58,252 nucleotides of DNA from Psychrobacter piscatorii (GCF_001444505.1 NZ_LNDJ01000024.1:1-58252), one strand, 5' to 3'; positions 18,997 to 27,800 are shown, counted from the first letter of the stretch. Numbers and translations: made by a program. Notes: generated by a model from the sequence alone, not told the origin.

Positions 18997-19148
18997 TGAA
19001 TTCATTTTTTTAGAGAATGCGGGTTCTAAACGGTAGATAAACCATCATTATCACCAAAGTGTCTTTTATTTATGCAAAAGTATCTTTTGCTTATGCATAT
19101 ATATCACGTCTGCTATGGTAATACTCACCTAACGCTGCCCATATGTAA

Positions 19149-19940
19149 TCACTCCTCAAACGATGGGTCAGTACGGCGTAGCTTTCTTAATAAGGCAGGC
19201 CATGCGATATCACCATTCGCTCCTCTGGTCACCTGCTTCGATGCCGCTTGAATACCGGCCAATATTTGTGCTGGTATCGGTGTCAATGCGCTGCCACCGC
19301 TTTGCGCCTTGATTTGAATCTCGCAGGCGTTTTGTAAAATATACATATTCAAAAATGCATCAGCGACGGTGTCAGCACAAGTGAGCAGACCGTGATTGCG
19401 CAAAATCATGAAGTTAGCCTTGCCTAAATCAGCAACCAAACGAACCTTTTCTTCTGGGTTAAGCGCAACGCCCTCGTAATCGTGATATGCCAAGTTAGAT
19501 AACGGAAATAATGATTGTTGAGAGATGGGTAGTAGGCCTTGCTCTTGCGCCGAGACCGCTACGCCATTGCTGGTATGCAGATGAATCACGCAGTGCGCAT
19601 CATCACGGGCTTCGTGTACGGCACTATGAATGATAAATCCTGCTGGATTGACATTGAACGCTGATGGCGAGACTTTTTCGCCCGCTTTGTTGACTTTGAC
19701 TAGGCTGGAGGCGGTAATCTCTTCAAATAGCATGCCATAAGGATTGATTAAAAACTCATCTTCCGTCCCTGGTACGCGGGCTGAGATATGGGTAAATACC
19801 AGATCATCCCAGCCATAGGACGCAACCAAGCGATAACAAGCAGCAAGATTTACTCGCATCTGCCATTCTTGTTCGCTCATATTATGGTGTACACTCGATG
19901 TTGAATCAGTTTGTGTGGTCGTTTTTATCGCTGTTTGCAT
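19149..19940 (-). CDS. Class II aldolase/adducin family protein
   Basis: This 263-residue protein belongs to the AraD/FucA-like metal-dependent family (aldolases, epimerases, decarboxylases). The zinc ligands are visible: HLH in CVIHLHTSNGVAVSA (about residues 118-120) and the third His in ILRNHGLLTCAD (about residue 184). ARVPGTEDEFLINPYGMLFEEI is also a family segment. Size and sequence resemble the subgroup often annotated simply as class II aldolase, whose reaction is not established, so no substrate is assigned. It is divergent from a Crp/Fnr-type gene. Confidence 0.83.
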   Translation of the reverse strand: MQTAIKTTTQTDSTSSVHHNMSEQEWQMRVNLAACYRLVASYGWDDLVFTHISARVPGTEDEFLINPYGMLFEEITASSLVKVNKAGEKVSPSAFNVNPAGFIIHSAVHEARDDAHCVIHLHTSNGVAVSAQEQGLLPISQQSLFPLSNLAYHDYEGVALNPEEKVRLVADLGKANFMILRNHGLLTCADTVADAFLNMYILQNACEIQIKAQSGGSALTPIPAQILAGIQAASKQVTRGANGDIAWPALLRKLRRTDPSFEE

Positions 19941-19950
19941 TGTATAGTCC

Positions 19951-19964
19951 TTTACAGTTGTAAA
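19951..19964. promoter_or_regulatory. Candidate operator between the aldolase and Crp/Fnr genes
   Basis: TTTACAGTTGTAAA is an inverted repeat of two 6-bp half-sites with a 2-bp centre in the 76-bp divergent promoter region. It could be an autoregulatory site of the adjacent Crp/Fnr protein. This rests on position and symmetry only. Confidence 0.45.
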
Positions 19965-20016
19965 TAGTCCGAATAATTACTCTACACCATTCTTCAAACC
20001 CAAATCTGTCAAAAAC

Positions 20017-20715
20017 ATGACACTTATGAATATCAATCATCATTTAAATAACGACCCTTGGTTTGCTGACTTGCCAACCGACGTGCAAGCGCTACTAGCG
20101 TATAACGCTGTGCTAAAGGTATACCAAAAAAGCCAAATGATTCATGCTATTGGTGACAATGATGATGCGGCGCTGCACTTTGTCGTATCGGGTACGATTA
20201 GAGTCTGCAATGTGAGCACTAGCGGCAATGCCATGACCCTCGCTCACCTATCTAGTGGCGAGTGGTTTGGTGAGATCTCTATCATAGATGACAACCCGCG
20301 TACTCATGATGCATGGACGATTAACAAGGTTACGTTGATTTCTATCCCCAGAAAGGTGGTGATTCAAACGGCGCAACAGTATCCAATTTTATACAAGCAC
20401 CTCGCGCTCATCACTTGTGCGCGTATTCGTAGAGCCTTTGACTGGATTGATGATGCCACCTCACTCAATACATCAGCGCGACTGGCGAGCATGCTCATTG
20501 GACTCATCGGTACTTATGGTAAGCAAGTGAATGGCGATATCAAAATAGACTTACGCTTATCGCAAGAAGAGCTTGGCTTTATGCTCGGCACCACCCGACA
20601 AACCATCAATAAAATCATTCAGTCTTGGCAAAAACAGGAATTCATAGATATGCACTATGGTTTTATTACTATAAAGAATCAGTCTGAGTTAAGGGCAATG
20701 ATGAATCCTGAATAA
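20017..20715 (+). CDS. Crp/Fnr-family transcriptional regulator
   Basis: This 232-residue protein has an N-terminal cyclic-nucleotide-binding-like beta roll (about residues 15-130, with ALHFVVSGTIRVCN and LSSGEWFGEISIIDD) and a C-terminal winged helix (about residues 150-220, LRLSQEELGFMLGTTRQTIN). The N-terminal cysteine cluster of Fnr is missing, so it is not an oxygen-sensing iron-sulfur Fnr. The Arg/Ser cAMP contacts of Crp are not clearly present either. The effector is unknown. It is transcribed away from the class II aldolase gene over a short shared promoter region. Confidence 0.87.
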   Translation: MTLMNINHHLNNDPWFADLPTDVQALLAYNAVLKVYQKSQMIHAIGDNDDAALHFVVSGTIRVCNVSTSGNAMTLAHLSSGEWFGEISIIDDNPRTHDAWTINKVTLISIPRKVVIQTAQQYPILYKHLALITCARIRRAFDWIDDATSLNTSARLASMLIGLIGTYGKQVNGDIKIDLRLSQEELGFMLGTTRQTINKIIQSWQKQEFIDMHYGFITIKNQSELRAMMNPE

Positions 20716-20793
20716 TTTGAATAGCCGTAAAATTTTCTATAAACCACTCAATACCTCGCAAACTAGTATTAGCATCAGCATCAAAACTGCCAC

Positions 20794-20827
20794 CTTAACA
20801 TCTTCTTAACAGCGCACTTGTTATGGT
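20794..20827 (+). promoter_or_regulatory. PmrA-box-like direct repeat and promoter of eptA
   Basis: CTTAAC (20794-20799), 5 bases, CTTAAC (20805-20810), then 11 bases and a -10-like TATGGT (20822-20827). The direct repeat with 11-bp period matches the known PmrA/BasR box (YTTAAK-N5-YTTAAK). The second half-site occupies the -35 position, the arrangement of an OmpR-family activated promoter. The same layout occurs before dgkA. Confidence 0.75.
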
Positions 20828-20868
20828 AAGGAATGACGTTTCCTACCATTCTGTTGAGAAGTATTTAT

Positions 20869-22572
20869 ATGTCCATATCTCAAGCCGCCAAAATCGATGC
20901 GCCTAAAGCCAATAAAAAAAACAGCTATCTGAGTAAGCTCTACGATCATGAGGTAAATCTCAGTTATCTTATTATCATTGTTGCCTTATATTTGGTGGCG
21001 ACTGCCAATATTGGCTTTTTTGAGCAGGTGCTAGATGTCTATCCATTTAGCAAAAACGTCGGCTTTATACTGTCTATTACTGGCTTGTTGTTTGGACTGA
21101 TGTGGCTGGTATTACAGCTGCTTTGCTATCGTCCGATTGCCAAACCAATATTGATTGCGCTACTGATCACTGCTGCCATCTGTGGTTATTTTACCGATGC
21201 TTACGGGACGATATTTGACAGCAACATGCTGATCAATAGTCTGGAGACCGATCAAGCAGAGGCGATGGGATTGTTTGCCCCTAGCATGGTCATTCAGGTG
21301 CTGTTACTGGGCGTGTTACCGGCATTTATTATTAGCAAAATTCGTCTAAAGCGCTTTACTTGGCAACGCAGCATTCTACAAAAGACAGCCACCTTGATAT
21401 TGTCTATCGCAGTCATCGCGGCGTGTCTCTTACCCTTTGGTGACCAGTACGCCAGCTTCTTTCGTCAGCATAAAGAGGTGCGCTCATATGCCAACCCAAT
21501 CACGCCTATTTACTCTACCATCAAACTTGGCGAAAACTATGTCAATGAGCTGGGCCATCCTGATAGTTTCACCCTACATGCGACAGATGCAAAGCGCGTC
21601 GCTCCTACCAGTAGCACTACAAACAGCAGCACTGCAAAACCCAAGCTCATGGTGTTCGTCGTTGGCGAAACGGCTCGCGCTGATCACTTTGGTTTAAACG
21701 GCTATACACGCAATACCACGCCACTACTCTCAAAGCAATCAAACCTTTATAGTTTTAAAGATGCCGTCTCTTGTGGCACTTCGACTGCCTACTCAGTGCC
21801 CTGCATGTTCAGTTATGCAAATCGGGAAAATTATGATATCGATACCGCCAAGTACAATGAAAACGTACTCGATACGCTCAGCAAGCAAGGGGTCAATGTC
21901 GTGTGGCGAGACAACAACTCTAGCTCTAAAGGTGTGGCTGATCGTGTCACTTTTGAGGACTACAAAACGGCTGATACCAATCCGAACTGCGATGTTGAAT
22001 GCCGAGATATTGGTATGCTTGATGGTTTTGATAAACTGGTTAAGTCAGGCAGCTCACCGAAAGAGACGCCTAAAGACACGCTTATTTTGTTACACCAAAT
22101 GGGCAACCATGGCCCCGCCTATTACCAGCGCTATCCTAAAGAATTTGAAACGTACAAACCTGTCTGTATGACCAATGAGCTGTCGAAATGTGATACTCAG
22201 TCTGTGATCAATGGCTATGACAATGCGATTCTGTACACCGACTACTTTTTGGATAACGTGATCGATACCCTAAAAACTTACGAACAAGATTATGATGTAG
22301 TCATGGTTTATATGAGCGATCATGGCGAGAGTCTTGGTGAAAATAATATTTACTTGCATGGTCTGCCCTATAAGTTTGCCCCGGATACTCAAAAGCACGT
22401 GCCCGCAGTCATTTGGTCACCGGATAGTAATAACATCGATGCGGACAGTCTCTCTAGTATGAGCAGTCAGCCGGTGTCACATGATTTTATTACGCCGACG
22501 TTGCTGAGCTTTTTTGGCATCACGACTGATGCGGTCAAAGGCGCGCCAACCTTTTTTAAAGTAAATAACTAA
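20869..22572 (+). CDS. eptA: Lipid A phosphoethanolamine transferase (EptA/MCR-type)
   Basis: This 567-residue inner-membrane enzyme moves phosphoethanolamine from phosphatidylethanolamine to lipid A, lowering surface charge and affinity for polymyxins. Five N-terminal membrane helices (about residues 25-210) precede a periplasmic sulfatase-fold domain. Zinc and catalytic residues are present: GETARADHF (Glu), nucleophile Thr306 in CGTSTAYSVPCMF, HQMGNHGP, and SDHGESLGENNIYLHG. Cysteines for periplasmic disulfides are conserved (CGTST, VPCMF, NPNCDVECRD, PVCM, SKCD). The ATG at 20869 is preferred over 20833 because of the upstream GAGAAG. It lies first in an operon with pmrA and pmrB. Moraxellaceae EptA proteins are known relatives of mobile MCR, but this copy has no mobile context. 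Confidence 0.93.
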   Translation: MSISQAAKIDAPKANKKNSYLSKLYDHEVNLSYLIIIVALYLVATANIGFFEQVLDVYPFSKNVGFILSITGLLFGLMWLVLQLLCYRPIAKPILIALLITAAICGYFTDAYGTIFDSNMLINSLETDQAEAMGLFAPSMVIQVLLLGVLPAFIISKIRLKRFTWQRSILQKTATLILSIAVIAACLLPFGDQYASFFRQHKEVRSYANPITPIYSTIKLGENYVNELGHPDSFTLHATDAKRVAPTSSTTNSSTAKPKLMVFVVGETARADHFGLNGYTRNTTPLLSKQSNLYSFKDAVSCGTSTAYSVPCMFSYANRENYDIDTAKYNENVLDTLSKQGVNVVWRDNNSSSKGVADRVTFEDYKTADTNPNCDVECRDIGMLDGFDKLVKSGSSPKETPKDTLILLHQMGNHGPAYYQRYPKEFETYKPVCMTNELSKCDTQSVINGYDNAILYTDYFLDNVIDTLKTYEQDYDVVMVYMSDHGESLGENNIYLHGLPYKFAPDTQKHVPAVIWSPDSNNIDADSLSSMSSQPVSHDFITPTLLSFFGITTDAVKGAPTFFKVNN

Positions 22573-22628
22573 ATCCATTTTTATATTGCTCCATCTTTTA
22601 GGTAGCTACTATTTTGTAGGTCAACACC

Positions 22629-23330
22629 ATGTATAAGATACTCGTTATTGAAGACAACCCCGATATCGTGGCCAATATTTATGCGTTTTTTGAGCCAAAA
22701 GGCTTTGAGCTGGACAACGCACATAATGGCTACAGTGGGCTCACACTCGCCTCAAGCAATCATTATGACGTGATATTGCTCGATGTGATGCTACCAGGTA
22801 TGGACGGCACCAAGCTGTGTAAGAAACTCAGAGAAGAATTGCATGACAAAACGCCTGTCCTCATGCTCACTGCTCGCGATACGATTTTGGATAAAGTGGC
22901 AGGCTTTGATAGCGGTGCTGATGATTATTTGGTCAAGCCATTTTCGTTGATTGAGCTAGAGTGCCGTATCAAAGCACTCATACGTCGCACCGAGGACGAA
23001 CATTTTGTACACAGTATCGCTGTGGGCGCGCTATCGCTAAATAATAGTGAGCATACTATTATGCGCGAAGGAAAGTCGATTAAGCTCACCCCAACTGGAT
23101 TTAAGATATTACATATCCTAATGAGTGCCGCACCGCGAGTCGTCAGCAAGACAAAACTTGAAGAAAAGGTTTGGGGTCTAGATATACCGAGCAGTGATGC
23201 GCTACGTACTCATATGCATAGCGTGCGGGCGCAGGTCGACAAGCCTTTTGACAAAACCATGATAGTGACAGTGCCTGGTGTGGGTTATCAAATTATCGAT
23301 CCCAATAAATCAGAAGACGCGGTAGTATGA
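22629..23330 (+). CDS. pmrA: OmpR-family response regulator (PmrA/BasR-like)
   Basis: This 233-residue regulator has an N-terminal receiver (acidic residues in VIEDNPD, phosphoacceptor D52 in VILLDVMLPGMDG, Lys in YLVKPFS) and a C-terminal OmpR winged helix (about residues 130-228, with ALRTHMHSVRAQVDKPF and VPGVGYQI). It lies 56 bp after eptA and overlaps the kinase gene by 4 bases (ATGA). PmrA-box-like repeats before eptA and dgkA suggest that it activates both and, through eptA, its own operon. The name rests on context plus family; a specific orthology test has not been made. Confidence 0.88.
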   Translation: MYKILVIEDNPDIVANIYAFFEPKGFELDNAHNGYSGLTLASSNHYDVILLDVMLPGMDGTKLCKKLREELHDKTPVLMLTARDTILDKVAGFDSGADDYLVKPFSLIELECRIKALIRRTEDEHFVHSIAVGALSLNNSEHTIMREGKSIKLTPTGFKILHILMSAAPRVVSKTKLEEKVWGLDIPSSDALRTHMHSVRAQVDKPFDKTMIVTVPGVGYQIIDPNKSEDAVV

Positions 23331-24754
23331 CTGAGAGAGCAGTACCTCATACAGTCTACTATCACGCACTATATCAATTACCTCCTTTGATTAAGCATCT
23401 CCATATTATGTTCAATATAGACTCGATAGCCAATAAGTTTCGATTATCCTACTTTATATTCGCGCTGTTGCTATGCGGGGCTTTTGTCAGTATTTTTCTA
23501 TACGCGGAGAGCAGAATAGAACAAGAGTTGGTTAAGGGTCGGCTGTTGCAGCAGCTTGATATCAGCCAAGAAAAGTACGGCGATCGCTCTATCTATACTG
23601 CCGACCCAGGCATCAAGATCTATCGCTACGATAGTGCCCCTACCAACCTGCAAACAACAGCAACAGCAACGGTGCAAGAGAAGTCTGTCACTATAGACGG
23701 TGAGTCTGGCAAAACCCACGGCAACCTTCATTTTTTCGCCTATCAACAAGGCAATCAGACTTACATTTTGACGTACTTGGAAGGGGTTGAGATGGTGATG
23801 AGCCACTACCCTGTACTAGAAATCTTCGAAAATTTAGAAGATATCTTTGCAGATACACTAAGAGTGGCGGTCATTTTGAGTTTGCTTATTGCCGCCATAT
23901 TCTCTCATTTGTCCTCCAAACAAATCATCAAGCCTTTACTCGATTTAAAAAAAGCCGTCGAAACGGATCATAGCAACCTAACGGAACTCACGCACTTGCC
24001 CTCTGAGGTGGGCGTATTGGCGCGAGCTATCGATGAAAAAAACCATAAACTTGAGCAGTATCTAAAGCGCGAGCAACTGTTTACTGGTGATGTCAGCCAT
24101 GAGCTGCGCACGCCCTTAACCATCATCATGGGTGCCTTTGAAGTGCTGGCCTCGCAATTACCAGCAGACAGTCATCTGAACGAGTTTACCAATCGGATTG
24201 GCACTACCGCCCGTGAGACCTCTGAGATTATCACCGCCCTGCTCTTACTTTCGCGCGCCCCTGAAAAGCTAGATGCACCGCAAACTTCTATCAATAGCAT
24301 TGCCTTAGCCGAGGTGCAGCGATTGACCTATTTGCTGCGCTATAAAACGGTCACGTGTCAAATAGTCGCTGAGCAAGAATATAGCGCCTATGTGCGTCCT
24401 GAGCTATTAAAAATGGCACTCGGCAATTTGATAAAAAATGCGTTTCAGTATACCGATGATGGCGAAGTCACCATCACTATCGATGACGAAAAAATCATGG
24501 TAACTGATACTGGTCTTGGTATTCCTGAGGCGATGATGCCGCTGCTGTATGAGCGCTTTGAGCGCCTAACTCATGACTATCAAGACGAGGGTACAGGCAC
24601 AGCCTTGTCACCAGAAAATGATATCAATCACAAGGTTGAAGGCTCAGGATTGGGACTGAGTATCGTACAACGCATCATGTCTCATATGGGCTGGCAGCTG
24701 ACCCATCAAGCCAATCCGTCTGGCGGCAGCACTTTTATTATTTATTATAAATAA
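23327..24754 (+). CDS. pmrB: Sensor histidine kinase (PmrB/BasS-like)
   Basis: The translated frame gives 475 residues: a membrane helix (about residues 44-64), a periplasmic loop of about 110 residues, a second helix (about residues 183-203), a HAMP linker, HisKA with DVSHELRTPLTIIMGA (His258) and HATPase_c with GNLIKNAFQYTDDG, DTGLGIP and GSGLGLSIV. The start is taken at 23327, overlapping pmrA, but an internal ATG at 23408 is closer to the first helix and could be the real one. The periplasmic loop lacks an obvious ExxE iron motif, so the signal may differ from that of Salmonella PmrB. Confidence 0.87.
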   Translation: MTERAVPHTVYYHALYQLPPLIKHLHIMFNIDSIANKFRLSYFIFALLLCGAFVSIFLYAESRIEQELVKGRLLQQLDISQEKYGDRSIYTADPGIKIYRYDSAPTNLQTTATATVQEKSVTIDGESGKTHGNLHFFAYQQGNQTYILTYLEGVEMVMSHYPVLEIFENLEDIFADTLRVAVILSLLIAAIFSHLSSKQIIKPLLDLKKAVETDHSNLTELTHLPSEVGVLARAIDEKNHKLEQYLKREQLFTGDVSHELRTPLTIIMGAFEVLASQLPADSHLNEFTNRIGTTARETSEIITALLLLSRAPEKLDAPQTSINSIALAEVQRLTYLLRYKTVTCQIVAEQEYSAYVRPELLKMALGNLIKNAFQYTDDGEVTITIDDEKIMVTDTGLGIPEAMMPLLYERFERLTHDYQDEGTGTALSPENDINHKVEGSGLGLSIVQRIMSHMGWQLTHQANPSGGSTFIIYYK

Positions 24755-24871
24755 CCGTACTTCGCTTACTATCACCACAATTTCTATTTAACCGTTGCCC
24801 ACTGAACTGGCGGGCAATGCCATTTGTGCCATTTGTCCGAATCATTCTTTATTCTCATTCCTGCTTACGCT

Positions 24872-24905
24872 CTTAACGTTTTCTTAATCTCGCTCGTCTT
24901 ATACT
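24872..24905 (+). promoter_or_regulatory. PmrA-box-like direct repeat and promoter of dgkA
   Basis: CTTAAC (24872-24877), 5 bases, CTTAAT (24883-24888), 11 bases, then a -10-like TATACT (24900-24905). Half-site sequence, spacer and distance to -10 are the same as in the eptA promoter at 20794-20827. This is strong circumstantial evidence for control by the same OmpR-family regulator. Confidence 0.75.
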
Positions 24906-24993
24906 TAGGCTATATCGACTTTGCTTGACTGTTTTTTTGGTCACGCAAAACCGAAAGCGCATCTTGATATTAATAGATCATTAAGAATTCTAT

Positions 24994-25464
24994 ATGAATA
25001 AAATTACTCCTATTAATCTTGAAGACGAGTCAGCCAAGCATTGCTCTATCAAGCAGGCAGCACATCACAGTGCGCTCACGCCTGATAGTTTTGCAGAAAG
25101 CGCAAAAGGTAAAACGGGCTTTTACCGAATTATAAAAGCTGCTGGCTATTCAATGGACGGATTTAAGGCAGCATACAAATTTGAGGCGGCTTTTCGACAA
25201 GTCGTGTGGCTCAATGTTGTCCTGCTTGCCGCTGTCATTATGATGCCTTTTACGCTTGGTATAAAAATGATGCTAGTGCTCGCGTCTTTTTTATCTTTAA
25301 TTGTTGAGCTGATTAACACGGGTATCGAAGCTTGCGTCGACCACACATCAACCGCCAAGCATCCAATCGCAAAAATCGCAAAAGATGTTGGCTCGGCGGC
25401 GCAGTTCGTGTCGTTATGTCTATTAACAATTTTATGGCTCATGGCGTTGTCTGTCTTTTTATGA
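24994..25464 (+). CDS. dgkA: Diacylglycerol kinase DgkA, with N-terminal extension
   Basis: This small integral-membrane kinase phosphorylates diacylglycerol to phosphatidic acid. The core (about residues 45-156) has three membrane helices and the family motifs EAAFRQVVWLN, LIVELINTGIEACVDH (catalytic Glu region) and AKDVGSAAQFVSL. At 156 residues it is longer than usual (about 120), the excess being a polar N-terminal segment of about 35 residues of unknown role. Phosphoethanolamine transfer by EptA leaves diacylglycerol behind, so a dgkA under the same PmrA-type box makes biochemical sense. Confidence 0.92.
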   Translation: MNKITPINLEDESAKHCSIKQAAHHSALTPDSFAESAKGKTGFYRIIKAAGYSMDGFKAAYKFEAAFRQVVWLNVVLLAAVIMMPFTLGIKMMLVLASFLSLIVELINTGIEACVDHTSTAKHPIAKIAKDVGSAAQFVSLCLLTILWLMALSVFL

Positions 25465-25556
25465 AGACATCTATCACAGGCACTGATCAATAATCACGCT
25501 AGAAGCTATCCTATTTATTATACGTTCTTACTTACTATACATTGCCAGAGGTATCC

Positions 25557-26351
25557 ATGACTTTAGAAAACCACTCAATGGCTTGGGACTGGCTAAAATT
25601 ACTGTGTTTGACCATCCTCGCTACGTTGATGTTTGAACATAGTCAGTTAGACATACGCATCAGTGAGCTTTTTTATAGCCATGGACACTGGCTACTAGAA
25701 AAAGGCGCGCAGCCTTATGCGTTTATCTTTTATGATTTGCCCAAAGCCCTACTGATCCTACTGGCGGTCTACCTCATAGCAGTGTTAATTATAAAATATA
25801 GACAGCCTTTGCCCGACCTTGCCTCACAGCATCGCCGTAAATTCGATAAATTTCTGCTTCCTTTACCAATTCGGGAGATCGGCTATCTACTGCTGGTATT
25901 AGCGATTGTACCGGCTACCATTGCCACATTAAAAGGCGTCACCCATGTGAGCTGCCCGAATGACTTGGTAATTTTTGGCGGTGAGTTGCCTTATCTCAAT
26001 CTGTGGCAAAACATGGTTGCCGCAACGCCTGCCAGATGCTTCCCAGCGGCTCACGCCAGCGCAGGATTCTCCTTATATGGATTGGCTTTTTTGCCAACAC
26101 TCAAAAAGCACCGTTATCAAATACTAAAAATAGTCACGCTCTTAGGCTGGAGCATGGGGCTGTATAAGATGCTATTTGGCGATCATTTTTTTAGTCATAC
26201 TTTGGTCTCGATGCTGCTATCACTGACGATAGCGTGTGCGCTTGCGACGCTATTCTTTAAAGATTCGATAAAGGCAAAAGCCAAAAGCGCCAGTAAAAAA
26301 CATGCCGACACAGCCACTAGCTTGCTTGGTACTGAAACCTCAAGCACTTAG
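25557..26351 (+). CDS. PAP2-family membrane phosphatase
   Basis: This 264-residue inner-membrane protein of the PAP2 superfamily (PgpB/LpxE/LpxT relatives) has about six helices. The phosphatase motifs are visible though spread: CFPAAHASAGFSLYG is the central S/A-H motif (about residues 162-176) and GDHFFSHTLVSMLLS is the C-terminal motif with its His (about residues 206-220). A K-x6-R-P motif is not clear. Possible substrates are undecaprenyl diphosphate, phosphatidate or lipid A phosphate. It starts 92 bp after dgkA, probably the same transcript. In mobile mcr-1 cassettes a pap2 gene also accompanies the transferase. ATG at 25557 has CCAGAGG upstream. Confidence 0.83.
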   Translation: MTLENHSMAWDWLKLLCLTILATLMFEHSQLDIRISELFYSHGHWLLEKGAQPYAFIFYDLPKALLILLAVYLIAVLIIKYRQPLPDLASQHRRKFDKFLLPLPIREIGYLLLVLAIVPATIATLKGVTHVSCPNDLVIFGGELPYLNLWQNMVAATPARCFPAAHASAGFSLYGLAFLPTLKKHRYQILKIVTLLGWSMGLYKMLFGDHFFSHTLVSMLLSLTIACALATLFFKDSIKAKAKSASKKHADTATSLLGTETSST

Positions 26352-26455
26352 AATGATAGTTATCACGTTGCGTTATTTTGCTAGGCACGACTGGCGAATT
26401 GCAGGCATATTGGGATGAGGGATTAGGGATGATTTATCAGCACTATAAGGACGTT

Positions 26456-27340
26456 ATGAAACCACTTTGTGCCGTTATGCCAGCATTGACATTGATATTT
26501 GGACTTAGCGTACTCTCTACCGCTGCGATGGCAGAGACGGTCAGTTTGCCAATGGACACTTTGCCTAACAGAATAACCCTACCAAATGTCAGCCCAGTCA
26601 ATAGTGCGCTTGCCAACCGCGGCGCTTATGTGGCGCGCAGCGCCGACTGTATGGCCTGCCACCGTGAAGACTTAGTGGCGGCGTGCCGATTGATACGCCG
26701 ATTGGCAATATCTACTCGACCAATATCACACCATCGACGCGCTATGGTATTGGCAACTATACTGAGGCCGATTTTAAAAAAGCCTTTTTTAAAAAAGCCT
26801 TACGCAAAGGTCGGGCGCCAAATCATCAGATTTATCCTGCGATGCCTTACCCGTCCTATCATGGCCTGACAGATGACGATGTCAGAGCCTTGTTTGCTTA
26901 TTTTCAGACCGTCCCTATCGTAGACAAACCCCCTGAAAAAAACCACACACCTGCCTTTCCCGTTGAATATCCGTAGCTTAATGCTGGCATGGAATGTCAT
27001 CAATGTGCCTTCTACCGAAAACCGCGCAGGACTCAAAAAACTCTATGACGACTCTTGTGCAGGTTGCCATATGCAAAAAGGTGACGGTGCATACGGCGCT
27101 GGCTACTATCCACCGCTGGCTAACAACGGTAAAATGCAATTGAAGTACTATATCATTAGTGTGTTAATAAATGGTCTGCGCGGGATGCCATCGTTTCATA
27201 GCATGATGAATGATGCGCAAATAGCAGCCGTCACACAGTACGTGCATAGCGATTTAAATAACTTCACTGACACGGTTACGACTGCTAATGTCGCGCAATT
27301 ACGCCATGATTTACCACCAAGTTCAGACCCGAGCGAGTAG
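26456..27340 (+). pseudogene. Degraded diheme/triheme cytochrome c (dehydrogenase subunit type)
   Basis: The remnant starts with a good ribosome binding site (ATAAGGACGTT) and signal peptide (MKPLCAVMPALTLIF to AMA). It keeps two heme motifs, CMACH and CAGCH. It is broken in several places. One base is missing near 26674 (CTTAGTGGCGG should read on as SGGVPIDTPIG). A 15-bp in-frame tandem duplication lies at 26772-26801. One extra base near 26961 ends the frame at a TAG. The middle heme domain seen in three-heme alcohol- or gluconate-dehydrogenase cytochromes appears deleted before STENRAGLKKLYDDSCAGCH. No dehydrogenase gene is adjacent. Confidence 0.85.
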
Positions 27341-27386
27341 AAGACGCTCGCTATCTTATAACGTACCCAAGCGCTTACATAGCGTT

Positions 27387-27800
27387 TTAGATACGCTTGG
27401 GCGGTACAGAATAGGTGCCGACGACATGAGCCACGACATCGTCTGAGCCTTCTGAATACAGAGATACCTCGCCCACTATCAAGGCTCGCCCTACTTTGAG
27501 TAAGGTGCATTCAGCGATAATACGTGCATCTGCTGATGGTTTACGCAAAAAATTGATAGTCAGACTCGTCGTCACTGTCAATGGCACGATACCGATTTTC
27601 CCAAGTATCGCAACATAGATGGCGACGTCAGCGACGGCCATCATGACAGGTCCTGACACTGTGCCACCAGGACGTAGCTCATCGATGCCAATCTCGTGTG
27701 ATAAAGTCGCACCATTTTCACTGACTGCTTCGACGATACATTTGGTTTGTGGAAACTCTAACGCCATAAAGGCGCTGATTTCTTCTTTAGTTGCAGACAT
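27387..27800 (-). CDS. PaaI-family hotdog-fold thioesterase
   Basis: This 137-residue single hotdog domain is of the PaaI/YdiI type, which hydrolyses acyl-CoA thioesters as a tetramer. The characteristic stretch is RPGGTVSGPVMMAVADVAIY (about residues 43-62), where the family places its catalytic acidic residue and helix dipole, followed by TVTTSLTINFLRKPS. Length is typical. The substrate is unknown. It is convergent with the cytochrome pseudogene and has its own start with GGAAGCG just upstream. Confidence 0.85.
   Translation of the reverse strand: MSATKEEISAFMALEFPQTKCIVEAVSENGATLSHEIGIDELRPGGTVSGPVMMAVADVAIYVAILGKIGIVPLTVTTSLTINFLRKPSADARIIAECTLLKVGRALIVGEVSLYSEGSDDVVAHVVGTYSVPPKRI

Noticed and set aside
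20869..22572. Calling the transferase a mobile mcr gene
   Set aside because: There is no IS, no cassette boundary and the gene is in a resident operon with pmrAB; EptA is the safer name.
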